Assembly (NCBI GenBank): GCA_902363875.1
Contig: CABJBO010000009.1
Coordinates: 1-64,000, forward strand
Length of the DNA: 64,000 bases
Source: Coriobacteriaceae bacterium
GTDB taxonomy: Bacteria; Actinomycetota; Coriobacteriia; Coriobacteriales; Coriobacteriaceae
Direction: 5' to 3'
Part shown: piece after piece, positions 45,146 to 54,114 of the stretch
Layout of the letters: each line of letters begins with the position of its first letter
Position numbering within the stretch: position 1 is the stretch's first letter
Program-made: the position numbers and the translations under genes
The notes under the pieces: model-generated
The model's database searches: none
The model's input: only the letters and a program-made list of their open reading frames with translations
What the model was told of the DNA's origin: nothing

Positions 45146-45307
45146 TACGCGTCCTTTCTCGTACAAGAGAGGCAAGGCTCCCCTTACAAGCACTTGCCCG
45201 CGGCCCGCGTCGGCCGCAACCAACGTGTGCGGCCACCAGGGCGAGGTCGCGTAATGTATGTGTCTCGTGTCTAGCCGCGTCGAGGCCCCTGCCCGTCCAC
45301 GGTGACC

Positions 45308-45382
45308 CGAAGCCTTTTAGCTTCGGACAAACCCCATCTTGCCACGGAGGGCGTCCTCTTTCAAGTGCGCCCTCCGTAAACG
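45308..45382. repeat. Two short inverted repeats between the EIIA gene and nagB
   Basis: CCGAAGCC-TTTTA-GCTTCGG (45308-45327) and ACGGAGGGCG/GCGCCCTCCGT (45343-45381). Both lie downstream of the EIIA stop on the minus strand. The T runs are poor, so they may stabilise or attenuate a transcript continuing to nagB. Confidence 0.5.
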
Positions 45383-45417
45383 TGTTTGAATTGTAGGCTA
45401 ATGGCCACGTGCACTTG

Positions 45418-45915
45418 CTAGCGCTCGCGAGCAACGATGAGCTGGTCCATCTCTTCGACATGCACGCCAACGGAGCCCTTGATGCTCGAGAACTCAACGG
45501 AGTTGCACACTAAGATGGGAACCGTCACATCGTAGCCCTCAGCAGCAATTGCCTCGCGATCGAACTCAATGAGCACATCGCCCTTATGGACGATGTCACC
45601 CACTTGCGCATGTACGGTAAAGTGCTTGCCCTCAAGCTGAACAGTGTCCAAACCAACGTGGATGAGCACGTCCAAGCCATCGACCGTGTTAAGCGCAACA
45701 GCGTGTCCCGTGGGAAAAATGGCCTCGACCTTGGCATCAGCCGGTGCAATCACACGCGTGCCGGTAGGCTGAATCGCCACGCCCTGGCCCAAAAGCCCGG
45801 TGGCAAATGTCTGGTCGTTTACCTCGGACAACGGAATGACGTCGCCCGAGATGGGAGCATCCAGCGTAAGGACTCGACCACGCATACCAAAAGACCTTAG
45901 GACTTTAGTGAACAT
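45418..45915 (-). CDS. PTS EIIA component, glucose family
   Basis: A 165-aa stand-alone EIIA-Glc-like phosphocarrier. Conserved: LDAPISGDVIPLSEVNDQTF, GQGVAIQPTG, IFPTGHAVAL (His71) and the phosphorylated His86 in LDVLIHVGLDTVQLEGKHF. The ATG at 45915 follows GAGGGGGAGC, excluding an ATG/GTG seven codons upstream. In many Gram-positive bacteria such a protein serves several EIIBC permeases; the EIIBC at 27104 lacks its own IIA domain, so this one may supply it. It lies between glmM and nagB and could also serve an amino-sugar PTS. Confidence 0.9.
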   Translation of the reverse strand: MFTKVLRSFGMRGRVLTLDAPISGDVIPLSEVNDQTFATGLLGQGVAIQPTGTRVIAPADAKVEAIFPTGHAVALNTVDGLDVLIHVGLDTVQLEGKHFTVHAQVGDIVHKGDVLIEFDREAIAAEGYDVTVPILVCNSVEFSSIKGSVGVHVEEMDQLIVARER

Positions 45916-45986
45916 GCTCCCCCTCGGACATACCAATCGACCAAAATAGCCTTAACAGTTTACCACTTGGCACTCGTTTTTGACCA

Positions 45987-47324
45987 TTAGGGAAGTTCGC
46001 GCTTGACAACCTCGACGATGTCGTCAACAACGCGCTGGGTCAGCTCGTGCGTCTCGGCCTCGGCCATAACGCGGACCAGCGGCTCGGTACCGCTCGGGCG
46101 CACCAGAATGCGGCCGCGGCCGTCAAGCTCCTTCTCGGCAGCAGCGACGGCATCCCAGATGGGCTGGCAATCGTCCAGACCAGCCTTGTTGTCGGAATGC
46201 ACGTTGACGAGTACCTGCGGGTACTTCTTCATGATGCCGGCAAGATCGGTGAGGGTGCGACCGGTGCGCTTAAGCACGGCCAGCAGCTGAAGAGCCGTCA
46301 CCAGGCCGTCACCGGTGGTGTTGTGCTCCAGGAAGATGATGTGGCCGGACTGTTCGCCGCCGATGACGGCACCGTCCGCAAGCATACGCTCCAAAACGTA
46401 GCGGTCGCCCACAGCGGTCTGAACCATCTCGAAGCCCTGCTCCTTCATAGCGATGGAGAAGCCAAGGTTGCACATGACGGTCGAGACGATCTCGGAGTTG
46501 GCGAGCTTGCCGCGGGCGGCGAGGTCAGAACCGCAGATAGCCAGGATGTAGTCGCCGTCGATCTCATTGCCCTCGCTGTCCACGAACAGTACGCGGTCGG
46601 CGTCGCCGTCGTGGGCCAGACCGATGTCAGCATGGGTGCGCAGCACGAGCTCGCGCAGGGGCTCGAGGTGCGTAGAGCCGCACTCGACATTGATGTCGGT
46701 GCCGCAGTAATCGGTGTTGATGGCATGGACCGTGGCACCCAGGCGCTGCAGCGCGGCAGGCGTGGTCTGGCAGGAAGCACCGTGACCGCAGTCGACGGCA
46801 ACCACCAGGCCATCGAGCCTCAGGCCATCAAGCGTATCGATGGCGTGGTCGACGTATGCCTTGCGAGCGTCCTTCATCTTGATGATGTGGCCCACGCCGG
46901 CACCGGTCGGCAGCGTGTCGGCAGCCATGGCTTCCTCGGACATGACCCAGGCGCTGATCTCTTCCTCGACCGCATCGGGAAGCTTCATGCCCTTGCGGCT
47001 AAAGAACTTGATGCCGTTGAACTCCGGCGGATTATGCGAAGCAGAGATGACGATGCCGCCGTCGAGCTCATTCTGGACGGTGAGCAGCGCCACGGCAGGC
47101 GTGGGGATGACGCCGCAGCAGTGCGGACGACCGCCCTCGGCCATGATGCCGGCGGTCAGAGCGCTCTCGAGCATAGTACCCGAAAGACGCGTGTCGCGGC
47201 CGACGCAGATATCCGGACCAAGGAACTTGGTCGCCGCGCGGCCCAGGCGAAACGCGAGGTCGCACGAAAGGTCGGCATTGGCGACGCCACGGACGCCGTC
47301 GGTACCGAAGATGTTCTGGGGCAT
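45987..47324 (-). CDS. glmM: Phosphoglucosamine mutase
   Basis: Interconverts glucosamine-6-phosphate and glucosamine-1-phosphate, the route to UDP-GlcNAc and peptidoglycan. The 445-aa protein contains IFGTDGVRGVANADLSCDLA, the phosphoserine loop GGIVISASHNPPEFNGIKFF, the metal loop AHDGDADRVLFVD, the sugar-binding GGEQSGHIIFLEHNTTGDGL, and the phosphate-binding RPSGTEPLVRVMAEA. All catalytic features are intact. It follows the rplM-rpsI terminator and precedes EIIA and nagB. Confidence 0.97.
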   Translation of the reverse strand: MPQNIFGTDGVRGVANADLSCDLAFRLGRAATKFLGPDICVGRDTRLSGTMLESALTAGIMAEGGRPHCCGVIPTPAVALLTVQNELDGGIVISASHNPPEFNGIKFFSRKGMKLPDAVEEEISAWVMSEEAMAADTLPTGAGVGHIIKMKDARKAYVDHAIDTLDGLRLDGLVVAVDCGHGASCQTTPAALQRLGATVHAINTDYCGTDINVECGSTHLEPLRELVLRTHADIGLAHDGDADRVLFVDSEGNEIDGDYILAICGSDLAARGKLANSEIVSTVMCNLGFSIAMKEQGFEMVQTAVGDRYVLERMLADGAVIGGEQSGHIIFLEHNTTGDGLVTALQLLAVLKRTGRTLTDLAGIMKKYPQVLVNVHSDNKAGLDDCQPIWDAVAAAEKELDGRGRILVRPSGTEPLVRVMAEAETHELTQRVVDDIVEVVKRELP

Positions 47325-47371
47325 AGGATCGCTCCTTCCCTAGCAGGCGATATGCAACCGCCCACCCTAGT

Positions 47372-47417
47372 CGAAAAAGAAAAGCGGGACCCGCCGAGGA
47401 ATCGGCAGGCCCCGCTT
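47372..47417 (-). terminator. Terminator of the rplM-rpsI operon
   Basis: On the minus strand AAGCGGGGCCTGCCGA and TCGGCGGGTCCCGCTT pair (47382-47417) with a TTTCTTTTTC run. Confidence 0.85.
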
Positions 47418-47447
47418 GTACATTGTATCTCGAAAGGAGATAAAACC

Positions 47448-47843
<396 letters not shown>

Positions 47844-47845
47844 CT

Positions 47846-48289
47846 TTAAGCCTCCAGCTCAATCTTCGTGGGGTTCTGGGCAGCGTGCGGATGCTCGGCA
47901 CCAGCGTAGACCTTAAGCTTGGTCATCTGGGCACGGCCGAGGGTGGTCTTGGGCAGCATACCGCGAACGGCGCGCTCGATGACCTTCTCCGGGTGCTTCT
48001 CCATAGCCTGGCGGAAGCTCTCAGCCTTGAGGCCGCCGTTGTAGCCGCTGTGGCGATAATAGGTCTTCGTGTCGGCCTTGTTACCGGTAAGCTGGACCTT
48101 ATCGGCGTTGATGACGACAACGAAGTCGCCGCAGTCGCTGTTGGGCGTGAACTGGGGCTTGTTCTTACCGCGCAGGATCATTGCGATCTGGGTGGCAAGA
48201 CGGCCCAGGACAGCACCATCGGCGTCGACGAGAACCCAGTTGCGCTGGACCTCGCCCTGCTTGGCGTAGTGAGTCGATTTCGAAATCAC
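47846..48289 (-). CDS. rplM: 50S ribosomal protein L13
   Basis: A 147-aa protein with [53 protein letters not shown] and [20 protein letters not shown]. The start is GTG at 48289 after GGAGGAGTCTAA. First gene of the rplM-rpsI operon; the leader upstream holds the promoter. Confidence 0.97.
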   Translation of the reverse strand: MISKSTHYAKQGEVQRNWVLVDADGAVLGRLATQIAMILRGKNKPQFTPNSDCGDFVVVINADKVQLTGNKADTKTYYRHSGYNGGLKAESFRQAMEKHPEKVIERAVRGMLPKTTLGRAQMTKLKVYAGAEHPHAAQNPTKIELEA

Positions 48290-48446
48290 TTAGACTCCTC
48301 CATGTACAGTACGTGTTGTTACAGAGATTCACGGGGCTCTGCAAGTAACCCGTCCATATTACCCCGCTCGCCGTACGAGTCAACAGGTATTTTGGCTCCG
48401 ACCAGAGTTTCTGCACATGTCATCCACGAGCCGTGACGTTGCAGCG

Positions 48447-49325
48447 CTAGCGCTCGACAAATGCCTCGATATCTCCCAGCAAGCGCTTTGCCTCCTGGCG
48501 GCCCTGGATATACAGGTCGAGAAGCTTGGCCGGATCATGCTCGACATGGCCGACCTCGACCGGCTTTTGCGGAGCGATGACCAGCGCGCGGCCCTCGCGC
48601 TCATACTTCCACAGGTGCATGCGCTGGAGGTTATAGCGGTCGTGGCGCGTCTCGATAGCCTCGAGCAGGTAGGGGTAGTCGGCATAGCGGGCGCGCGCGG
48701 CAGGCATAAACTCGTAGGGCTTTTTCTCGTACGAGCGGTCCTGCGTGACAATGACAACCGCGCGCTCGAAGCCGGCCTCCTCCAGCACATGCTCGATAGG
48801 AACCGAATCGGCTACGCCGCCGTCGACGTATTTGTGCCCGTCAATCTCGACCGGCGGCGTCACCAGCGGCAACGAGGTCGAGGCACGCACGCAATCGATA
48901 TCGAGCATGGCGTTTTTGACGGGCAGGTAGGCAGCGGTGCCGAATAACATGTCCGTCGCGACAGCATACATTTCGATGGGGCTCGCGTCGAAGGTCTCGT
49001 TATCGAAGGGGTCTAGGCGATCCTGCACGTCGTTGAAAATAAAGTCGTAGCCGACGATGGAACCCGTGGACGCAAACGATGCGGCGCCCATGAAGCGGTT
49101 GTCGTTGCAGAAAGCCAGGTTGATGCGGTTGGCACGGCCGATCTGGTGCGACTTGTAGTTCACGCCGTTGAGAGCGCCGGCCGATACGCCATATACCGCC
49201 GGAATCTCGACACCGGCCTCCATGAGAACGTCGAGTACGCCTGCGGTAAATTGCCCGCGGAAGCTGCCGCCCTCCAAAACGAGCGCGACCTTGCCGGCGT
49301 TCTTTGCCTTATCTTCTGCAGTCAT
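48447..49325 (-). CDS. Patatin-like phospholipase family protein
   Basis: A 292-aa lipid acyl hydrolase of the patatin/RssA type. The oxyanion motif LVLEGGSFRGQFTAGVLDVL, the serine nucleophile elbow YGVSAGALNG and the catalytic aspartate in YVDGGVADSVP are all present, making a Ser-Asp dyad. There is no signal peptide. The ATG follows GGAGGTCAAC. It is a single gene upstream of rplM on the same strand. Such proteins may act in membrane lipid turnover; the substrate is not indicated. Confidence 0.92.
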   Translation of the reverse strand: MTAEDKAKNAGKVALVLEGGSFRGQFTAGVLDVLMEAGVEIPAVYGVSAGALNGVNYKSHQIGRANRINLAFCNDNRFMGAASFASTGSIVGYDFIFNDVQDRLDPFDNETFDASPIEMYAVATDMLFGTAAYLPVKNAMLDIDCVRASTSLPLVTPPVEIDGHKYVDGGVADSVPIEHVLEEAGFERAVVIVTQDRSYEKKPYEFMPAARARYADYPYLLEAIETRHDRYNLQRMHLWKYEREGRALVIAPQKPVEVGHVEHDPAKLLDLYIQGRQEAKRLLGDIEAFVER

Positions 49326-49412
49326 GTTGACCTCCTGCGATTGCGTTTTGGCTTTCTTCTACCCAGTTTTGGAATGGAGGGCGCATAGGTTTTGGAGTTG
49401 AGGAGATGGAGC

Positions 49413-49556
49413 GGAAAGCGCGTCCCAGTTTGAGGCGGGATTCCGGGATGAACTTTCCGCTTGAGCAGGCATCCGGAAAGCATGTCCCGTTCTGGGCGCG
49501 AATTCCGGGATGGATTTTCCGCCTGGGCCGCCATTGGGAAAGCGCGTCCCACCCTA
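49413..49556. repeat. Three tandem repeats of 62 bp
   Basis: Units starting GGAAAGCxxGTCCC at 49413, 49475 and 49537; the first two are complete and the third is partial. Within each, TTCCGGGATG...TTTCCGC recurs. The copies differ at several positions, so the array is not recent. It contains no gene. Confidence 0.75.
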
Positions 49557-49566
49557 CGTTGCCGTA

Positions 49567-49823
49567 GCGTTTGCTTAACGCCCGCGCCCTGCACAGAGTT
49601 CGATTCTCCGCGGGTTTGGGGTTCCGTTGATGCGGCGCATGGCCGGCTGAGATTCGATAACATCGCATCCATATTGGGCTGATAGTTTGCGCGGAGAATC
49701 CGCGTATTTGCTTCGCAAATCCGCGCCGGCTTCGGCCGGCTGCCGCCGCTCTCGCCCGCGGGCTACAAACGCTTCGCGTTTGCTTAACGCCCGCGCCCTG
49801 CATAGAGTTCGATTCTCCGCGGT
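49567..49823. repeat. Diverged copies of the ssrA 3' end in both orientations
   Basis: GCGTTTGCTTAACGCCCGCG followed by CCCTGCAxAGAGTTCGATTCTCCGCGG occurs at 49567-49613 and again at 49776-49823. The 3' part, GAGTTCGATTCTCCGCG, equals the T-arm region of tmRNA (49889-49906 on the opposite strand). A further GCGCGGAGAATC at 49694 faces the second copy. These look like leftover attachment-site or duplication debris beside ssrA. Confidence 0.6.
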
Positions 49824-49832
49824 ATCCATATG

Positions 49833-49870
49833 TAATAAAAAGGCAGGTAGAGACACTTCTCTACCTGCCT
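49833..49870 (-). terminator. Terminator of ssrA
   Basis: On the minus strand AGGCAGGTAGAG and CTCTACCTGCCT form a perfect 12-bp stem (49841-49870), followed by TTTTTATTA. Confidence 0.88.
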
Positions 49871-49878
49871 GTTACGTA

Positions 49879-50242
49879 TGGTGGAGGCGCGGAGAATCGA
49901 ACTCCGGTCCACGAAAGCCCCCTGATTGGCATCTCCAAGCTCAGTCGCTGGTTTTGTCTCGGACGCTTTGCGCGCAGCGACACGCTCGCGGCGTCCTAAC
50001 CGGTTCGGTCTTAGCCTGCGCCATACCGATTACGTGCGCAGGAGCATTCCCCTAAAATGACGTCGCGCCGGTGTCGGGGAAATCACCGGGTTGACGCGCC
50101 GCTATAAACTAAGCAGCGAGAGCCATAGGCTCAAAAGAAGAGTTGTTGTCAATTCAATTTGACGGTACCCCTGTTTAACGAGGCGAGGAGACCTCGGCTT
50201 GCTTCCTCTCTCAGAGCTATCGTGTCGAAACCAGTCGCCCCC
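49879..50242 (-). ncRNA. ssrA: Transfer-messenger RNA (tmRNA)
   Basis: The 5' end reads GGGGGCGACTGGTTTCGACA and pairs with the 3' end CGCCTCC-ACCA (acceptor with one G-T pair). The T-arm is GGAGTTCGATTCTCC. The tag reading frame is at 50150-50109 and encodes DNNSSFEPMALAA followed by TAG; it ends in the protease-recognised ALAA. The length is 364 nt, with an encoded CCA and a terminator 9 bp after. It rescues stalled ribosomes. Whether an additional residue precedes the Asp codon in the tag is not certain from sequence. Confidence 0.95.
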
Positions 50243-50481
50243 GAATGTCGGGAAAGTCTGGATGGCATTGGGCACGCAAGCACCCAACACCCGTCGACTT
50301 TTCAAGGAGCATGCAGGGCGAGCCCCGCTTGTGGAGTGTTATCTTACCACGTTCTGAAAGCGGACAGCTGTTCTATGCACGAGCTGTGAAGACCCCAATG
50401 TGCGCCGCACTTCGCACTTTTGCCACCGATCGCGTAACGTATATTTTCGCCAAGCAAAATTGACCCGTCGAAAGGACCGTT

Positions 50482-50916
50482 ATGGATACCAAGCAGCAAC
50501 TCGTCAATGCCCTCGCAGGCCTGGGCTCAACCATTACCGAAGCTATGGATGTCATCGAAGGCTTTGTCCCCTGCGGACATCCCGCCCTCACGGTTTCGAA
50601 CGCACTCGTCGCGCTGGACGCTAACGATGATGTGGCTCTCGCCCAGCAGCTTGAGACCGTCGAGGGCTTTATCGACCACGTGAGTGAGAACCGCGGCGTG
50701 GCCGCCTACCACGGCATCGAGGTCGAACTCGCGGGTCCCAAAGCCGATCTGCTCGCAGCAATCCGCGAGGTAGGCGCCCTTATGCAGACCGCAGGCGTCA
50801 AGAACACCCAGGTCAACGAGTGGGTCTACCGCAGTCTGGCAGCACTCGACAGCTCCGACGAAAAGGCAGCCGAGCAGCTCGCAGAAAGTCCCGCCATTAA
50901 GGCCGAGCTTTTGTAA
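50482..50916 (+). CDS. Hypothetical small soluble protein
   Basis: A 144-aa helical acidic protein beginning MDTKQQLVNALAGLGSTITE, with no recognisable motif, signal or membrane segment. It has a good ribosome-binding site (GAAAGGACCGTT) and core-like codon use, so it is likely real. It lies between ssrA and a convergent PIN-domain gene. A short internal duplication of ALxxLDxxDxxAAxQLxxx pattern (near residues 36-50 and 119-133) suggests a helical repeat. Function unknown. Confidence 0.75.
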   Translation: MDTKQQLVNALAGLGSTITEAMDVIEGFVPCGHPALTVSNALVALDANDDVALAQQLETVEGFIDHVSENRGVAAYHGIEVELAGPKADLLAAIREVGALMQTAGVKNTQVNEWVYRSLAALDSSDEKAAEQLAESPAIKAELL

Positions 50917-50974
50917 ATAGAAGGCGCGGGTCCCTTGGCGCATCGTCGTCCAAGAGGCCCACAAACAGTTCGCG

Positions 50975-51532
50975 TCAACCGATAGCCGCGCCGCCGCGTT
51001 CGGCCAAAGCCAGAATCGGCATCATTTGGCGCGGGGTCTTTGCTGCAAGATCGGCATGTTCGAGCAGCTTGCGATCGTTGGTCACCAAGTAATCGACCTG
51101 CGCGCGCTTGCACGCGGCGAGCACCAAGTTGTCCTCGTAATCGCGATAGAGCGCTAAGTATTTGTCGGCCAGCCAAAGGTCCGACGCATCTGCACCCACG
51201 GCCGTGGCGTTTTCGGTCATGTTCCGAACAAACGCCAACGCCGCATCGCCAATTGCACGGGCAGATGCCTCGTCGAGCGCTTCCCCACTGGCAAGAACGC
51301 TACGCTTCAGCTCGTGTTGGACAACGTACAGCACGTCCTTGGCGATATGCACCGGAAAGAACAGCAATGCCCCCGCCTCCGCCGCCTGCCCAATAAACGC
51401 ACGCGCGGCAAGCGACTCAGCATGGTCGACGCAAAACGAATCAACCCATACGTTGGCATCCAAACGCAAAAGGCCTGCGCCCGGACGACACCGATGCCGT
51501 CTGGGCGCAGGCCAGATAACGTGGGCGAACAC
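50975..51532 (-). CDS. PIN-domain nuclease-like protein
   Basis: The protein has the PIN fold pattern: LRLDANVWVDSF at the N-terminal acidic site, a central helical region with AIxFVRNMTENAT, and the second acidic site DYEDNLVLAACKRAQVDYLV followed by TNDRKLL, then a TPRQM end. PIN domains are RNases, often toxins. The start is uncertain. The longest frame begins at a GTG (51532) but its first 20 codons overlap the P-type ATPase terminator hairpin; TTG codons at 51469 or 51463 give a compact PIN start. No antitoxin gene is seen adjacent. Confidence 0.7.
   Translation of the reverse strand: MFAHVIWPAPRRHRCRPGAGLLRLDANVWVDSFCVDHAESLAARAFIGQAAEAGALLFFPVHIAKDVLYVVQHELKRSVLASGEALDEASARAIGDAALAFVRNMTENATAVGADASDLWLADKYLALYRDYEDNLVLAACKRAQVDYLVTNDRKLLEHADLAAKTPRQMMPILALAERGGAAIG
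51468..51513 (-). terminator. Terminator of the P-type ATPase operon
   Basis: On the minus strand GGCCTGCGCCC and GGGCGCAGGCC (51503-51513 and 51472-51482) form an 11-bp stem with a 20-nt loop, followed by TTTTGCGTTT. It overlaps the 5' end of the PIN-domain frame. Confidence 0.75.
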
Positions 51533-51537
51533 GTCTG

Positions 51538-53613
51538 CTAACGCAGGTACGCCTTTGCGTTGCCCAGGCTGTAGGCGATCGTTGAGCCGTTGTGCAGCAG
51601 TGACGACGTCTGCGGAGTGATCATGCCGGTAATACCCAATGCCAACAGCGCCGAGTTGGTGAGCATCACCTTGGAATACGAACTCGTCAGACGGTCGATG
51701 AGACCCTGACTCATGCGGCGCAGGCGCACGATTGCGGCGAGATCCGTGTCGGTCAGGATGATGTCGGCGACTTCCTTGGCGATGTCGCTTCCGCCACCCA
51801 TGGCCAGGCCCACGTCGGCCAAACCGAGCGCCGGCGAATCGTTGACGCCGTCGCCCACCATGGCAACATGGCGCCCCTCGCTCTTAATGCGTTCCACATA
51901 GGCGTACTTGTCCTCGGGCAGCAGTTCGGCCTTAAACTCGTCGACACCCGCCTCGCGCGCAATGCGCTCGGCCGTGCGCTCGGAATCGCCCGTGAGCATA
52001 ACGACATGCTTGACGCCCAGCGCATGCAGGTCGGCGATGGCCTCACGGACCCCAGGCTTGAGCGGATCTTCGATGCCGAGCACGCCGACGACCTTTCCAT
52101 CGACCGCCAGATACAGCGGCGACAGGCCCTGCATCTGGGACTCAATGCGCTCCTTGATGTCGGATTCGAGCTGTGCGCCCTCGTCCTCAAATACAAAGTG
52201 CGCGGAACCGATGATGGCGCGACGTCCTTCAATGGACGAAGCGATGCCGTGCGCCACGATGTACTCGACAGCGGCATGGCGCTCGCGGTGCTCGAGCTCG
52301 CGCTCGCATGCCGCATTGACCACGGCGCGCGCCACCGGATGCGGGAAATGCTCCTCCAGGCAAGCGGAAAGGCGCAGGACCTCATCCTCGCTCCAGCCAT
52401 CGGTGGTGAGTACGCAGGCAAGACGCGGCTGCGCCTCGGTGAGCGTGCCGGTCTTATCAAAGACAATGGTGTCGGCCTTGGCAAACGACTCAAAGTACTT
52501 CGCGCCCTTGACCATGACGCCCATCTTGGCAGCATCGCTCATAGCGGTCATGACGGCAACGGAACCCGTGAGCTTGAGTGCGCACGAGTAGTCGACCATC
52601 AGTGCCGCCGAGGTCTTGATGAGGCTGCGGGTAGTAAGCGCAACTAGGCCCGCGAGCAGGAAGTTCCACGGGACGATCTTGTTGGCAAGGTCCTCCATAT
52701 GCGACTGGCCCTCGGACTTGAGCGAGTCGGCCGTCTGCACGAGCGAGACGATTGAGCGCAGTTTGGTTTGCGCCGTATTGGCGCGCACGCGCACCAAGAT
52801 GCCGCCGTCTTCCACGACGGTACCGGCGAACACGTCGTCGCCCACGCTGCGCTCGACGGCCAGCGGCTCGCCGGTCAGGGTCGCCTGGTTGACCATAGCG
52901 CTCCCCTGCTCGACAACACCGTCGATGCAGATGGACATGCCGGTGCGCACGGCGACCAGATCGCCGGGCTCAAGCTCGGTCGCGGCAACGCTTACCTCGG
53001 TGTCGCCAACAACCTTTTGCGCCTTGTCGGGCACATCGAGCAGCGAGTTGATGAGCTCGTTTTCACTCATGGCGCGGGTGTAGTCCTCGAGCAGCTCGCC
53101 CACGTTGAGCAGGAACATCGTCTGGCCCGCGGTGTCGACATCACGCTTGACGAACGAAATGCCGATGGCCGAAGCGTCGAGCACGGGAACGGTCAGGCGC
53201 GGCTGCGCGAGCTCACGGAGGGCGGCGCGCAAAAAGGTCATGTAACCGGCCACGACAAACACCGCACGCAGGGGCGTGGGCAAAAACCAGCGACGTGCGT
53301 AGTGGGCGCCGACAAGTGTGGCAAGATCCATGACGAGCTTGTGCTTGCGCGGCTCGAGTTGTATCACGTAGCCCGTCTTTGCGTCGGCAATGGCCTGAGC
53401 GTCGAGCGCACCGACGGCGGCCAGCACGGCATCGCGTCGCGGCTCGTCGTACTCCAGCGCCATCTGGCCAATGCGGCCATACACGCGCACCTTGCGCACG
53501 CCGTCGATGTCGCCACCAAGCTTAAGAAGCGCATCGAGATCGCTCTCTGGCACAGGACCCGCCAACTGGAGGCGGGTCCTGCCGGGGATCTCGCTGATAA
53601 TCGAGAATCTCAT
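51538..53613 (-). CDS. Heavy-metal-translocating P1B-type ATPase
   Basis: A 691-aa membrane pump. N-terminal residues about 1-75 resemble a metal-binding (HMA-like) domain without a CxxC pair. It has an actuator TGEP loop (TLTGEPLAVERSVGDD), the phosphorylation site Asp386 in FDKTGTLTEAQP, HP in HFPHPVARA, and GDGVNDSPALGLADVG. The transmembrane metal-site motif is DYSCALKL around Cys344, in place of the usual CPC. The metal cannot be deduced with confidence; Mn, Fe or Zn are possible. It is preceded by a DUF6110 protein in the same operon and a possible DtxR/MntR-type operator. Confidence 0.92.
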   Translation of the reverse strand: MRFSIISEIPGRTRLQLAGPVPESDLDALLKLGGDIDGVRKVRVYGRIGQMALEYDEPRRDAVLAAVGALDAQAIADAKTGYVIQLEPRKHKLVMDLATLVGAHYARRWFLPTPLRAVFVVAGYMTFLRAALRELAQPRLTVPVLDASAIGISFVKRDVDTAGQTMFLLNVGELLEDYTRAMSENELINSLLDVPDKAQKVVGDTEVSVAATELEPGDLVAVRTGMSICIDGVVEQGSAMVNQATLTGEPLAVERSVGDDVFAGTVVEDGGILVRVRANTAQTKLRSIVSLVQTADSLKSEGQSHMEDLANKIVPWNFLLAGLVALTTRSLIKTSAALMVDYSCALKLTGSVAVMTAMSDAAKMGVMVKGAKYFESFAKADTIVFDKTGTLTEAQPRLACVLTTDGWSEDEVLRLSACLEEHFPHPVARAVVNAACERELEHRERHAAVEYIVAHGIASSIEGRRAIIGSAHFVFEDEGAQLESDIKERIESQMQGLSPLYLAVDGKVVGVLGIEDPLKPGVREAIADLHALGVKHVVMLTGDSERTAERIAREAGVDEFKAELLPEDKYAYVERIKSEGRHVAMVGDGVNDSPALGLADVGLAMGGGSDIAKEVADIILTDTDLAAIVRLRRMSQGLIDRLTSSYSKVMLTNSALLALGITGMITPQTSSLLHNGSTIAYSLGNAKAYLR

Positions 53614-53631
53614 AGTTTGTGCCTGGAAGCG

Positions 53632-53877
53632 CTACTCAGCTGCGTTGTCCGCGGCGGCCTCGCTCTGGGTGATGTAAGCAGCCTCGGCAACCATGTCGTC
53701 GACCTCGGCCTTGGCCTGCTCGACCATGTCCTGGTAGCCGTTCTTGATGCGCATGCCGCACGCGATACCCTGCACGCAGGCATTCTTGACCGGAGCGCTG
53801 GTAAGCAGCTTGATGCCGGCCGTACCAAGCAGAAAACCGCCACCGACAAGCAGGGTGTTAAACGTCGACTTCTTCAT
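53632..53877 (-). CDS. DUF6110 family small membrane-anchored protein
   Basis: An 81-aa protein with one N-terminal membrane helix (TLLVGGGFLLGTAGIKLLTS) followed by VKNACVQGIACGMRIKNGYQ and an acidic tail. This is the DUF6110 pattern, a family usually encoded next to P1B-type ATPases. The ATG at 53877 follows AAAGGGAGAAGCAAC. It lies 18 bp before the ATPase gene, so it is part of the same operon and may be an accessory or metal-chaperone-like subunit. The two cysteines could be metal ligands; that is inference. Confidence 0.82.
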   Translation of the reverse strand: MKKSTFNTLLVGGGFLLGTAGIKLLTSAPVKNACVQGIACGMRIKNGYQDMVEQAKAEVDDMVAEAAYITQSEAAADNAAE

Positions 53878-53963
53878 GTTGCTTCTCCCTTTTGCCGCAT
53901 TGGACGCGACACGGTGCCTCAGCACCCGAGTAAACAAGTTTGCTCGAGCACACTTTTGGAAAA

Positions 53964-53988
53964 TAGTTTAGTTTATCTAACTATTAAG
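53964..53988. promoter_or_regulatory. Possible DtxR/MntR-type box upstream of the metal-pump operon
   Basis: TTTAGTTTATCTAACTATTA resembles the TTAGGTTAGNCTAAC core of iron/manganese-dependent DtxR-family operators, with partial inverted symmetry (TTAGTT/AACTAT). It lies about 90 bp upstream of the DUF6110 ATG, in a strongly A+T-rich promoter-like region. Assignment is inferred from similarity only. Confidence 0.4.
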
Positions 53989-54114
53989 TTCAACAAAGGT
54001 TAACTTTTTGGAAATCTTAGGGCGCGGACCAACCGACTTCCGACAATCCGCCCGCCGCGACGCACATCTCCGGCATCCAAGCAAGGCTCTCCCCCGACCC
54101 AACAAATCAAGGTC

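Noticed and set aside
49590..49613. tRNA-like 3' end GAGTTCGATTCTCCGCGG
   Set aside because: No acceptor, D or anticodon arms nearby and no CCA; it is a copy of the ssrA T-arm.
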